DNA from: Phycisphaeraceae bacterium
Lineage (GTDB): Bacteria; Planctomycetota; Phycisphaerae; Phycisphaerales; UBA1924
Assembly: GCA_020639155.1 (NCBI GenBank)
Contig: JACKHF010000001.1
Span: 806,001-870,000 of the forward strand
DNA: 64,000 nt
Direction of reading: 5' to 3'
Shown here: positions 26,113 through 35,175 of the stretch, in pieces
How the letters are laid out: each line of letters starts with the position of its first letter
How positions within the stretch are numbered: position 1 is the stretch's first letter
Notes under the pieces: generated by a model
The model's input: only the letters and a program-made list of their open reading frames with translations
What the model was told of the DNA's origin: nothing
Databases searched by the model: none
Program-made: the position numbers and the translations under genes

Positions 26113-28224
26113 ATGGATATCTCGCTGCACTGGCTCAACTCGCTGCTCTCATCGCCCGTCACCGCCAACGAGGCTGACGACATCCTCACCCATGCCGGGT
26201 TCCCGATCGAGGGGACCACCCCCATCACAGATGGGCTGGCCAGCGGCGACGTCATGATGGATGTGGAGGTGACATCAAACCGGGGCGATGTGCTCTGCCA
26301 TCTCGGGTGCGCCCGTGAGATTGCAGCCTGCACGGGACGGACACTGCACCTCCCATCGTTCGATGCGCCGCCGGTCTCGGGACAGGCCGGTGATGTACTG
26401 ACACTCAGGAATGAAATCCACGACGACTGTCCGTTGTTCACGATCTCCATCATCGAGAATGTCAAGGTCGGCCCGAGCCCGGACTGGCTGGTCAAACTGC
26501 TCGAAGCAGTCGGTCAGCGGTCCATCTCGAACGTTGTCGATGTGACGAACTGGCTGAATATGGGGATGGGGTTCCCCGCGCACGTGTTCGATCTCGACAC
26601 GTTCACGGACAAGCAGATGATTATCCGCTACGCACGCAAGGGCGAGACGCTGAAGATGCTGGACGACCAGACACGCACGCTCGCGGGGCACGAGATGGTC
26701 ATCTGTGACACACAACGCCCGCACTCGCTCGCTGGCGTGATGGGCGGATTCGATTCGCAGGTCACGGAAAAAACCACGCGCGTTGCACTTGAGATCGCGA
26801 CATGGCGACCGGCTGCCGTGCGCGCATCTGCGCGCCAACACAACCTCCGTACTGATGCGTCGCACCGGTACGAGCGCTACGTCGATGCGCGCCCGCTCGC
26901 GAAGATATCAGAACTCGGTCGCGCACTGATCGTGCATGTAGCTGGAGGGAGTATCCGCGAGGGCATCCTTTCGGATGGCGCACCGCTCAAGCAACTCCTG
27001 CGCGTGGACCTGCGCCTCGAACGCGCAAGCGCTGTCCTCGGGTTCGATGTCGATCGCACGAAGGTCGAGAACGCTTTCCACGCGATGGAGATCGAGACAA
27101 CAACAAACGACTCAGGCGTGCTGACATGCACGGTCCCCGCGCATCGGAGTGAGGATCTGAAACGCGAGATCGACCTCATCGAAGAGATCGGTCGCGTGCT
27201 GGGAATCAACAGGGTACCGATGCTCGATCGCATGCCCGTGCGCGTCAAGGGCCCGCAGGCATCCGAGCGCGCAATGCAGATCCTCGGGAACACGCTGACT
27301 GGGCTCGGGTTCTATGAGACCGTCACGTTCTCGTTCATCACGCCGAAAGAAGCAAAGCCATGGATGTGCGAGGGGATCGGGCTCGCAAACGTCGACGAGA
27401 ATCGTCGTCCGGGCACACCAACGCTGCGGCCGAGCATCCTGCCCAGCCTGCTCGCCTGCCGCAAACTCAACCGCGACGCGCGCAACAACGTCCCCGGCGG
27501 GATCCGTCTCTTTGAAACATCGGCAGTCTTCGGCGAAGACGAAAAAACACACACTTCAATCGAAAACCGCAATCTTGGCATGCTCATCGACGTGCCCGAT
27601 GTTGCGCCGGGCAAGCAACCAAAGCACGCACACCTTCAGCATGGCGTACGTCTGATGCGAGGCGCGATCGACACGATCGTCCGCGCGCTCGGCGGCATCA
27701 ATGCAACGATTGACATCGTGCAGATCAACGAAAAGGACGAGCATCCACAGAAGGCGTGGCTGAAGGGATCGTGCGCAAGCGTACTGCTCAACGGCATCCA
27801 TTGCGGCACGTTCGGGCTGCTCACGCCGGAGGCACTTAAGCAGTACGACATCGATACCCCTGTTGTTGCTGCAGAACTCTCATTGAACGCGCTTATTGAT
27901 CTCTTCCCGTCGCCATCACGAGCGCACGCGCTCCCGCAGTTTCCGACCGTTGAGCGCGATGTGTCGCTGATCGTCGACGAGCCCACACCGTGGGCAACAA
28001 TCGAATCTATCGTCAACAACAACCTGCCCGAGTGGCTCGAATCATCCTCGTTCGTTGGCACGTTCCGGGGCGGCCCAATCGGCGATGGAAAGAAATCGGT
28101 CACGATGCGATTCGTGTTCCGCCATCCCGAGCGCACACTGACGCGCGAGGAGATCGATCCCAAAGTGGATGCACTCATTGATGTCTTCAGCAGGCGGGCT
28201 GGAGCAAGCGTTCGCACTGTCTGA
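26113..28224 (+). CDS. pheT: phenylalanyl-tRNA synthetase beta subunit, short form
   Basis: The beta chain of the (alpha-beta)2 enzyme that charges tRNA-Phe. The B3/B4 (editing), B5 and catalytic-like core domains, and the C-terminal anticodon-binding FDX-ACB domain (LPQFPTVERDVSLIVDE to RFVFRHPERTLTREEID) are all present. The length is 703 residues against about 795 in E. coli. Residue 41 runs straight from the B1 start (ILTHAGFPIEG) into DVEVTSNRGDVLCHLGCAREIAA, so the inserted tRNA-binding OB (EMAP-like) domain of about 110 residues is missing. pheS is not in the window. A hairpin terminator follows about 30 bp later. Confidence 0.95.
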   Translation: MDISLHWLNSLLSSPVTANEADDILTHAGFPIEGTTPITDGLASGDVMMDVEVTSNRGDVLCHLGCAREIAACTGRTLHLPSFDAPPVSGQAGDVLTLRNEIHDDCPLFTISIIENVKVGPSPDWLVKLLEAVGQRSISNVVDVTNWLNMGMGFPAHVFDLDTFTDKQMIIRYARKGETLKMLDDQTRTLAGHEMVICDTQRPHSLAGVMGGFDSQVTEKTTRVALEIATWRPAAVRASARQHNLRTDASHRYERYVDARPLAKISELGRALIVHVAGGSIREGILSDGAPLKQLLRVDLRLERASAVLGFDVDRTKVENAFHAMEIETTTNDSGVLTCTVPAHRSEDLKREIDLIEEIGRVLGINRVPMLDRMPVRVKGPQASERAMQILGNTLTGLGFYETVTFSFITPKEAKPWMCEGIGLANVDENRRPGTPTLRPSILPSLLACRKLNRDARNNVPGGIRLFETSAVFGEDEKTHTSIENRNLGMLIDVPDVAPGKQPKHAHLQHGVRLMRGAIDTIVRALGGINATIDIVQINEKDEHPQKAWLKGSCASVLLNGIHCGTFGLLTPEALKQYDIDTPVVAAELSLNALIDLFPSPSRAHALPQFPTVERDVSLIVDEPTPWATIESIVNNNLPEWLESSSFVGTFRGGPIGDGKKSVTMRFVFRHPERTLTREEIDPKVDALIDVFSRRAGASVRTV

Positions 28225-28239
28225 CGAATAATCGAGATG

Positions 28240-28283
28240 CAAAAAACAAAGAGCGCTGCGTGCCAAACGACGCGCAGCGCTTT
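28240..28283. terminator. bidirectional Rho-independent terminator
   Basis: The stem AGCGCTGCG/CGCAGCGCT (28252-28260 with 28273-28281) has TTTG after it on the plus strand (end of pheT) and CTTTGTTTTTTGC after it on the minus strand (end of the converging lipoprotein gene). The minus-strand T-tract is the stronger one. Confidence 0.8.
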
Positions 28284-28339
28284 GATCTGCTTTGCGCACC
28301 AATGCGTGACGGGGGCTCAGGTGCGCAGCACTGTCAGAT

Positions 28340-28627
28340 TCAGTGGGTCATCGGGAACAGTGTCAAACGAGCGGGACGATCGAGAAGCCAGATCGACTCC
28401 CAATCGTCGCGAGCCTGACGCCAGTTCAGGTTCTTGGTGTACGCACGCTCATTGGCGATATCGACACTGCGCTGGTTCAGCGTCGCCAGCTCCGGTGTGA
28501 GATTGCTCCGCAGTTTGCCGCTACGAGCATCGCCTGAGGATGAGCAGCCAACAAGCGCTGAAAGAGCCACAAGGCTGCCAGCAACAAGCAGGGGACGAAC
28601 CTTTGATGAAGACGTGTGCTGGGTCAT
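28340..28627 (-). CDS. small lipoprotein, unknown function
   Basis: A 95-residue protein with a lipoprotein signal (LLVAGSLVALSALVGC) and a charged mature part with Trp/Arg pairs (NLNWRQARDDWESIWLLDRPARL). GGAGATCTGTTCGC before the ATG at 28627 provides the ribosome site, so this start is preferred over in-frame codons further up. It ends at the bidirectional terminator shared with pheT. It is probably a membrane-anchored periplasmic protein; no function can be named. Confidence 0.65.
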   Translation of the reverse strand: MTQHTSSSKVRPLLVAGSLVALSALVGCSSSGDARSGKLRSNLTPELATLNQRSVDIANERAYTKNLNWRQARDDWESIWLLDRPARLTLFPMTH

Positions 28628-28891
28628 GCGAACAGATCTCCTGCAGCAGGGTGTTTGGTGGATCATGAAGCACGCCTGGACTGTCATCCGGGCGAGCCGT
28701 CAGAGTGGCCCAGAGGGTAGGACCTCATCGGCCAGCGGAATGGACTTTACGCACCAACTCCCGCACATGATCCGACGCATCACGGGACTGACAGGTTCCA
28801 ATGCTTTCTTTCTGTTGCGATGTAGGACTCATGAAATGTCCTATAACTAAGCCGTGTTATCAGTGCGCAGCGCCCACAGATAGGATTCGAT

Positions 28892-29923
28892 GTGTCAGAA
28901 CCAACGGAATCAGCCCACATATCAGCACTCTGTCCGCGCTGCAACTACGACCTCTCAGGAATCGTCTCGTCATGGACCGAGTCATGCCCACTTCGTGGCA
29001 CGTGCTCGGAGTGCGGGCTGACCTTCTCGTGGGCGGATCTGCTCTCCGGAAAACTCTCGCCGCTGCCCTGGTGGTCTGTCGAGCGAGATTCATCAAGGTG
29101 GCTCCTCAAGATCCCGTTGCACTGGTTCGCGATGTTCTTCCCGAAGCACACGTGGACCAGCGTGCGCATGGAGCATCCGATCAGGCTCAAGCGATTGATC
29201 GTGCTGCTACTCGTGTCGATGGCAGTTGCGCATCTCATCGCTGCTGCGCAGGTGTGCCAGTGGCGATATGTGATGGGGCCTAATGGATATGACATTTTAA
29301 ATATTGATTCGAGCATACAGGCATACGTCTTTGATCTGATTTGGCCGCACCGACAGATTATCCGCGAGAGTCTGTATCCATATTCCGAAACAAACTACCA
29401 CCCTTTCAGAGGCATCACAGCAGCACCGGCATTATTTCTCGTGCTCTCGCCGTTGGCGTTGTTTCTATTCCACCAAACGCTTTCCCGTGTCAAAGCCGGT
29501 TGGGACCACATCACGCGCATTGGCAGCTACACGCTTGCACTTGCACCAATTGCAACAACGTTCGTTGTTTGGTTCTCCAGCTTTATGTACGGCTTTTTCT
29601 TTTCGCTTTTCTTTGATCCAAGTGACTTTCAAGGCACTGCCGGACCACCCAGCTCTTATCTTCTCGCCTCGATGCAGTTTGACTTGATCTACAACGCAAG
29701 TTGCCTGTCGATTGTTTCATTATTTGCTCTCATGTGGTGGTATCGGGTTGCATCGTGCTACTTGCAACTAAACCACGCGCGTTGGGTCGCGATCGCTATC
29801 ATTCTTGTCGCAGGAGGCATGGCCACACTCATAGAGATGACTGTCTGGCATAACCAGCTTAACGAGATCATCACTCGATGGATTGATCTGTCATTGCGAG
29901 TTCGGAACGGAGATGACTATTAA
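28892..29923 (+). CDS. multi-pass membrane protein with N-terminal zinc ribbon
   Basis: The 343-residue product begins with a GTG and a zinc-ribbon-like N-terminus: CPRCNYDLSGI (first Cys pair) and CPLRGTCSECGLTF (second pair), a pattern common in Phycisphaerae proteins. About six hydrophobic segments follow (LIVLLLVSMAVAHLIAA, ALFLVLSPLALFLF, LALAPIATTFVVWFSSFMYGFFFSLFF and others), so it is an inner-membrane protein with a cytoplasmic zinc-binding head. The function is unknown. The last 33 bases overlap the converging surE gene. Confidence 0.75.
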   Translation: MSEPTESAHISALCPRCNYDLSGIVSSWTESCPLRGTCSECGLTFSWADLLSGKLSPLPWWSVERDSSRWLLKIPLHWFAMFFPKHTWTSVRMEHPIRLKRLIVLLLVSMAVAHLIAAAQVCQWRYVMGPNGYDILNIDSSIQAYVFDLIWPHRQIIRESLYPYSETNYHPFRGITAAPALFLVLSPLALFLFHQTLSRVKAGWDHITRIGSYTLALAPIATTFVVWFSSFMYGFFFSLFFDPSDFQGTAGPPSSYLLASMQFDLIYNASCLSIVSLFALMWWYRVASCYLQLNHARWVAIAIILVAGGMATLIEMTVWHNQLNEIITRWIDLSLRVRNGDDY

Positions 29924-30769
29924 CCGCTCCCGCCACGCGGTCATCCGATCCTCGCGCGCCATGTCGTATCGCAACGGCGTGACCGTGATCGCACCGCGGA
30001 TCACCTCGTCAACGTCCGAACCCGGTTCGGTCTCGTGGAAATCAAACCCGTTGCCCGATGCCCAGTAGTACGAGTGTCCGTGCGGCGAGATGCGTTTCTC
30101 GTACCTGTCCACGTGGCCGTGCGTGTTCATCGGGCACACACGGATGGGCAGCGCCGTCTCAGTCGTCGCGCTGGGAATACCCGCTTTGATCGCATCGTCA
30201 CGCGACAGTGTGCGCTTCAGTGAACGCGGCACGTTCACGTTGATGCACTCATGGCGCTCGGGCAAGCCATCAGCAAGGACGGCATCAATCGCGATGCGCG
30301 CGCGTGCTGCGCCCAGCGCAAAGTCCGGCTCGTCCTTGCCAAGGTGCATGGAGACAGCGATCGATGGCACACCAAGGAACGCTGCTTCGAGTGCAGCTGC
30401 GACAGTGCCGGAATATAATACATTGATTCCAACATTCGCACCCGCGTTCATGCCGGAAACAACCAGATCAGGCATTGATCCTCGTCCGTATTTTTCCGGC
30501 CAAAGCTCTGCGAGTGCGAGCTTCATGCAATCGGCGGGCCTGCCATCGACCGCGATACCCGACATGTGCGCGTTGACGTACTCATGCTGGACCATCAACG
30601 GCTCATGGAACGTAATGCCGTGGCTCGTTGCGCTCTGGACTGTGAGCGGCGCGACAACCATTACCTCGTGCGATTCACTGCCGGATTGCGAGGGTGAAAC
30701 GAGCTCGCGATACATCGCTTCGATGCCCGGTGCGTGGATCCCATCGTCGTTTGTCAGCAGAATACGCAT
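29891..30769 (-). CDS. surE: 5'/3'-nucleotidase SurE
   Basis: A survival protein SurE, a metal-dependent phosphatase that removes phosphate from 5'- and 3'-nucleotides and is linked to stationary-phase survival. MRILLTNDDGIHAPGI (metal-binding Asp8 and Asp9 in LLTNDDG), the metal-site Ser/Asn motif VSGMNAGANVG and GTVAAALEAAFLGVPSIAVS are all present. The length of 292 residues is a little above the usual 250, with extra residues between the domains. It is the last gene of the phoH-pgpH-rsmD-surE run; rsmD ends 21 bp upstream. Confidence 0.95.
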   Translation of the reverse strand: MRILLTNDDGIHAPGIEAMYRELVSPSQSGSESHEVMVVAPLTVQSATSHGITFHEPLMVQHEYVNAHMSGIAVDGRPADCMKLALAELWPEKYGRGSMPDLVVSGMNAGANVGINVLYSGTVAAALEAAFLGVPSIAVSMHLGKDEPDFALGAARARIAIDAVLADGLPERHECINVNVPRSLKRTLSRDDAIKAGIPSATTETALPIRVCPMNTHGHVDRYEKRISPHGHSYYWASGNGFDFHETEPGSDVDEVIRGAITVTPLRYDMAREDRMTAWRERLIVISVPNSQ

Positions 30770-30790
30770 GTGCCAGCATAGGCGGGCACG

Positions 30791-31642
30791 CTATTCATTC
30801 GATGTGTCGCGCATGTAAATATGGAACGCGGTCTGGCGGATCACGTGCGTTTCGGGTCCGCGGGCGCCAGCAATCGTCAGATCGGCAGGCTCCGGCGGCG
30901 CAAGCAATACATCCACGTGCTCCTCATCCTTGACGCGCAGCTTGCGATGAGGACTGGCCGGTTCTGCATCGATAGGCTCGCCGGTTTCGGGGTCGATCTC
31001 CTCGCCATTGAGCAACCCCCGCTCGATCTCTCGCTCTGCTAGACGTTCGAGCTCTCGCTTCGATGGAACCTTTCCCCGCGAATGTTTCCCACTGCCGTGT
31101 GTGTGAGAGCGTGTTCCAGCATGACGTTGCATGACGGGCATCTCAACATCACTCACAACAAACGGCCAGGGCGTGCGCAGAACGAGAAACCCTCTTGGTT
31201 CGAGTCGCGGAATCAACCGCTCGATCTGCGCGCGGGCACGATCCCATCCTGCGCGGGATTCAACCATTGGGTACGGCGGATCAAGGAACACCACGCGGAG
31301 CGGCTGAGTACAGCGAACAAAGACAGCTGGGCCGAGCGCATCGCTGACGACAACATCAACGCGATCGAGCACACCAAGATCGCGCGCGTTCTCTTCGAGT
31401 GTTCTCGCAACCTTCTTGTCCTGCTCAAAGCAGATGCAGCGTTCGGCGCCGCGGCTGATGGCTTCGATCCCGATCGATCCCGTGCCCGCAAAGAGATCAA
31501 GCACGATGCCGCCGTCATCAAACACCCCTCGCAATGTGTCGAACATCGACTTCTTGACGCGTGCTGGGATAGGGCGCGTGATAGCGTGCTCGGGTGGAGG
31601 CTTGATCGGTCTGTTGCGGAGATCGCCCGCGATAATTCGCAT
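30791..31642 (-). CDS. rsmD: 16S rRNA (guanine(966)-N2)-methyltransferase RsmD with long acidic/basic tail
   Basis: An S-adenosylmethionine-dependent methyltransferase that modifies G966 in 16S rRNA (E. coli numbering). MRIIAGDLRNRPIKPP and TRPIPARVKKSMFDTL are the N-terminal RNA-contact elements, LDLFAGTGSIGIEAISRGA is the SAM-binding motif I, and VFLDPPYP is the catalytic DPPY motif. The core normally ends near residue 190. Here about 100 more residues follow, first basic and His-rich (about 180-195), then Glu/Arg-rich and acidic. Their role is unknown. The gene sits 29 bp after the pgpH-like gene. Confidence 0.93.
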   Translation of the reverse strand: MRIIAGDLRNRPIKPPPEHAITRPIPARVKKSMFDTLRGVFDDGGIVLDLFAGTGSIGIEAISRGAERCICFEQDKKVARTLEENARDLGVLDRVDVVVSDALGPAVFVRCTQPLRVVFLDPPYPMVESRAGWDRARAQIERLIPRLEPRGFLVLRTPWPFVVSDVEMPVMQRHAGTRSHTHGSGKHSRGKVPSKRELERLAEREIERGLLNGEEIDPETGEPIDAEPASPHRKLRVKDEEHVDVLLAPPEPADLTIAGARGPETHVIRQTAFHIYMRDTSNE

Positions 31643-31671
31643 GGCAAATCAAAGGCAGGCTGCGCCTCGAT

Positions 31672-33984
31672 TCAACCCGCACGTTGATCGGTCGGGTACG
31701 CAATCCGGCCATGATAAATCGACGCAACGGTCCGGCTGATCGACTCGACAATCACATGGAGTTCCGCCAGTGTCAGCTCGCACTCGTCGAACTGTCCGTC
31801 CAGCAGGCGCTTGTTAGCGATCTCCCGCACAAGCGAGTCGATGCGGCTGGGTGTTGGCTCGGTCAGTGACCGTGTTGCACTCTCGATCGCGTCGGCGAGC
31901 ATCAGGATGGCAACTTCCTTGGTCTGCGGGCGAGGGCCTGGATACCGGTACTCAATCTCCTGCGGTTCATTGACATCGACCGCAGTCGAGCCCGCGGCAG
32001 CCGCCTCTTCTTCAGCCTTCTCGCGCGCCTTCTTCTTGGCACGATGATAGAAATACTCCACCAATGTAGTACCGTGGTGCGCTTCAATAAAGTGGTGCAG
32101 CGGGCGTGGCAAACCAAACTCGCGCGCAAGTTCCAATCCGTCCTTTACATGTCCAACGATCAAGAGCAGGCTCATTGCCGGGCTGAGACGATCGTGCTTG
32201 TTCAGCCCGCCGGACTGGTTCTCCACGAAGTATTCCGGCTTGTTCATCTTGCCAACATCGTGGTACAGACCGCCAACGTATGTCAGCAGCGCATCGGCAC
32301 CGATCGCATCGGCGGCCGTCTCTGCAATTGTCGCCACGTTCAGGGAGTGGTTGTACGTGCCAGGTGCGCGCTGCTGCAACTGACGAAGCAATGGATGCTT
32401 CGGATCGCGCAACTCGATCAGCGTCATGCCAGTTGAGATGTCAAATGCTTCCTCAATCGTCGGCAACAGGAACAGCACCACGCCCCCCACCACAAGCCCG
32501 CCAAGCAACGCGAGGGTCGAATCGATCAGAATCTCGCGCACGACAATCGAAGATGCAGGCTGCTCGATCAGACCGAGCGCAAGTGTTGTCAGCCCAAGTG
32601 TGCCGCCCGTCCACATCGAAGCGCGAACCAGGCTGCGTCGATCTCGAATCTCTGCAAGGCTCCACGTCGCGATCGTGATGCCGCTGAATGTCACAAGCAG
32701 TTCGGCAACACCAGCACGAGTCGCAAGCGCGACGAGCAATGCGTGAAAAATGCCGATGCCCATCGCCAGCCTGCGGTCGTACGCAATCGCAAGGATGACA
32801 GACACAAACACGCTGGGCGCGGTCACAAAGATCGCACGGAACTGCGGACTGACCACTGTCCCCACCGCACCCAATGCGAGCATGGCAAGCAGAAGCACAC
32901 ACAACCCTGCCATCCGTTCGGGGTTCTGGCGCAGCCGCTGGCTGTACATCGCAACATACATTGCGATGATGCTGGTAATAAGTGCGACACCGGCGACCAC
33001 GCTCAAGCGCGGCATCCACAGCACTGGCAACGATGCGTTGTGTCGATACTGCATCGATTCCTGTCGATAATCGTTGATGTGAGACTGCGTAATCACCGCG
33101 CCACGTTCAACAATCGTGTTGCCCTTGTACATGCGTCGAATAACCGGCTCGACTGTCAGTTCAGCCGCGTACTGCTTCTTTTCTGTTGCTTCGCTATCGA
33201 ACGAGTATGTCGGCACTGCAAGCTCGGAAATTCCTTCGACCGCGATGTCGAGCAGTATGCCATTGAATCCAGCATCGCGCGCCAACTTCCGAAGCTCATC
33301 GCGAAATCCCTGCGTGTCATCGATGTTGATCGCGTTTGATGGCGGTGTCAGACCAGACTGACCTGCAAATCGAAGCTCCAGCATAGCTCGCTGACCGATG
33401 CGTGCAGCTTCCTGCCATTGGCTTGCGGAGAGCAGCGGACGCTTCACGAGCATCTCGCGCAACGCAGCAACTCGACTCAGCCACGCGCTGCTCGGCTCAG
33501 ATCCTGAAACTTCCAGCTTTAGCGCGTTGAGCCGCTCATCGTTTAGCGAGAACTGCTTCTTTGTCTGGGCATTGACATCATTGAGACTTGTCACGGATGA
33601 AACGACACGAGGAAGCTGCTGCAACTCAATTATCGGCACATCAACCGACGCTGGGTCGCCAATGTAAATTGGCGAAACCCGATTCCTTGCGTCATCAATC
33701 CGCCGCTGGGTTGTCTCCTCATCCGGAACAGCGATCTCGACACGCACTGTGAGCGTTTGATCGGCGATCCGACCCACAGCGAGCATCGGACGCTCGCGAG
33801 CCCATATCGCAAAGATCCCAGCAAGCAGCGTAAACACCAGTCCGATGACAAGCGCCCATCCAAATCCCGGCGATCGCCACAATGCGATCAGCGACTTGCC
33901 GAGATCGACCCGCTGTTTGCGGATACTCGTGCGACGATGTGTCGAACCGTTGCGTCCCTTGCGTTGTGACGTTTCGTTTGCCAT
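31672..33984 (-). CDS. 7TM-HD (PgpH-type) c-di-AMP phosphodiesterase-like membrane protein
   Basis: A 770-residue PgpH-like protein. It has a basic N-terminus and first membrane segment (about 33-52), an extracytoplasmic 7TMR-HDED-type domain (about 55-320), seven hydrophobic segments (about 325-530), then a cytoplasmic HD domain. The HD domain shows YNHSLNVATIAETAADAIGA, LYHDVGK with the paired His-Asp, and FIEAHHGTTLVEYFYHRA, the later metal ligands. In Listeria such proteins hydrolyse c-di-AMP. In this context (phoH directly upstream, 11 bp away) it belongs to a widely conserved phoH-pgpH neighbourhood, though ybeY, often next, is not here. c-di-AMP as substrate is inferred from the family. 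Confidence 0.9.
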   Translation of the reverse strand: MANETSQRKGRNGSTHRRTSIRKQRVDLGKSLIALWRSPGFGWALVIGLVFTLLAGIFAIWARERPMLAVGRIADQTLTVRVEIAVPDEETTQRRIDDARNRVSPIYIGDPASVDVPIIELQQLPRVVSSVTSLNDVNAQTKKQFSLNDERLNALKLEVSGSEPSSAWLSRVAALREMLVKRPLLSASQWQEAARIGQRAMLELRFAGQSGLTPPSNAINIDDTQGFRDELRKLARDAGFNGILLDIAVEGISELAVPTYSFDSEATEKKQYAAELTVEPVIRRMYKGNTIVERGAVITQSHINDYRQESMQYRHNASLPVLWMPRLSVVAGVALITSIIAMYVAMYSQRLRQNPERMAGLCVLLLAMLALGAVGTVVSPQFRAIFVTAPSVFVSVILAIAYDRRLAMGIGIFHALLVALATRAGVAELLVTFSGITIATWSLAEIRDRRSLVRASMWTGGTLGLTTLALGLIEQPASSIVVREILIDSTLALLGGLVVGGVVLFLLPTIEEAFDISTGMTLIELRDPKHPLLRQLQQRAPGTYNHSLNVATIAETAADAIGADALLTYVGGLYHDVGKMNKPEYFVENQSGGLNKHDRLSPAMSLLLIVGHVKDGLELAREFGLPRPLHHFIEAHHGTTLVEYFYHRAKKKAREKAEEEAAAAGSTAVDVNEPQEIEYRYPGPRPQTKEVAILMLADAIESATRSLTEPTPSRIDSLVREIANKRLLDGQFDECELTLAELHVIVESISRTVASIYHGRIAYPTDQRAG

Positions 33985-33995
33985 TGGATTATCTG

Positions 33996-35144
33996 TTATT
34001 TCTGCATATTTTCGCGGGAGCTTTGTGGCGCTTCATCATCGAATGCCCGGACAATTCTTCCAACAAGATCGTGGCGCACTACATCCTCAGCCTGAAGCTG
34101 GATCACACCGACACCCGGAACGCTGCCCAGTCTGCGGATCGCATCTGTGAGTCCTGACTGTCTCGGATCGGGCAGATCGGTCTGCGTTGTGTCGCCCGTC
34201 ACGATCATCTTCGAGCGCATGCCCATGCGCGTCAGGAACATCTTCATCTGTGCGCGTGTCGTGTTCTGCGCCTCATCAAGGATAATCACCGCATCGTTCA
34301 ATGTTCTTCCTCGCATGAACGCGAGCGGCACGATCTCAATGACATCAGACTGGCAGAACCGGCGTACCGAGTTCGGGTCCATCATATCGTTGAGCGCATC
34401 GAGCAATGGGCGCAGATACGGATTCACCTTCTGCTGAAGATCACCCGGCAGATACCCGAGTTTCTCGCCCGCTTCTACTGCTGGGCGCGCAAGCACGATG
34501 CGTCGCACCTGATCTGCCTTCAGCATGCTCACCGCTGCCGCAACCGCAAGATAGGTCTTGCCCGTGCCTGCCGGTCCTGTTGCAAACACGAGATCGTGCT
34601 CGTGGATTGCGCGCAAATACGCTGCCTGGTTCTGAGACTTTGGCTTGATACGTTTACCCGCAATATAGACATCGACAATCGTCGGCACCGTTGTCTGCTC
34701 ACGCGGGGGCAGATCGTCATCGAGAAAATTGAACGAATGGGATGGTGTGCTCTGCTGCTGTGGCATTGGTGCAAAGGTGTGTGCCGCATGCTGGACCGCG
34801 TGTGAGGCTGCACGCTCACGATCGAATCCCGCAGGCGGCTGGTTCAGCTCGTCATCGTCGGCAACGGGGTTCGGCGGGCGCAAGCGATGGCGATCGGAAT
34901 ACTCAGCAATAATCTCAAGCACTTCCGATCTTGTGTACGGCTGGGCGCGGTTTGCCGAAAGATGGGAGATGACATCACGCGCGATCGCGACAGCATCACG
35001 CTCGCCCGAGAGCACCACGTCGGCTGCGCGGGAAACCACACCGATGCCCAGCGTCTCGCGGAGCATCTTCAGATTCCGTTCAGCCGAACCAAGCACACGG
35101 ACACGCTCAGCGCCGGGGGGCACTCGAATGCTCAACTCCACCAC
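33996..35144 (-). CDS. phoH: PhoH-family ATPase
   Basis: A PhoH-like P-loop ATPase of about 382 residues. The N-terminal KH-like region (LSIRVPPGAERVRVLGSAERNLKMLRE) is followed by a linker of about 80 residues rich in Gln and Pro, then the ATPase domain: Walker A GPAGTGKTY, Walker B VIILDEAQN, and the sensor segment KMIVTGDTTQTDLP. PhoH proteins are thought to act as RNA helicases or RNA-linked ATPases. The frame is open to a TTG at 35189. GTG at 35144, with GGGAG upstream, places the first strand near the N-terminus as in homologs and avoids overlap with the divergent lipoprotein gene. It starts the phoH-pgpH-rsmD-surE operon. Confidence 0.92.
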   Translation of the reverse strand: MVELSIRVPPGAERVRVLGSAERNLKMLRETLGIGVVSRAADVVLSGERDAVAIARDVISHLSANRAQPYTRSEVLEIIAEYSDRHRLRPPNPVADDDELNQPPAGFDRERAASHAVQHAAHTFAPMPQQQSTPSHSFNFLDDDLPPREQTTVPTIVDVYIAGKRIKPKSQNQAAYLRAIHEHDLVFATGPAGTGKTYLAVAAAVSMLKADQVRRIVLARPAVEAGEKLGYLPGDLQQKVNPYLRPLLDALNDMMDPNSVRRFCQSDVIEIVPLAFMRGRTLNDAVIILDEAQNTTRAQMKMFLTRMGMRSKMIVTGDTTQTDLPDPRQSGLTDAIRRLGSVPGVGVIQLQAEDVVRHDLVGRIVRAFDDEAPQSSRENMQK

Positions 35145-35175
35145 GCGACGAACACTCCCAAGCCGCACGGATACC

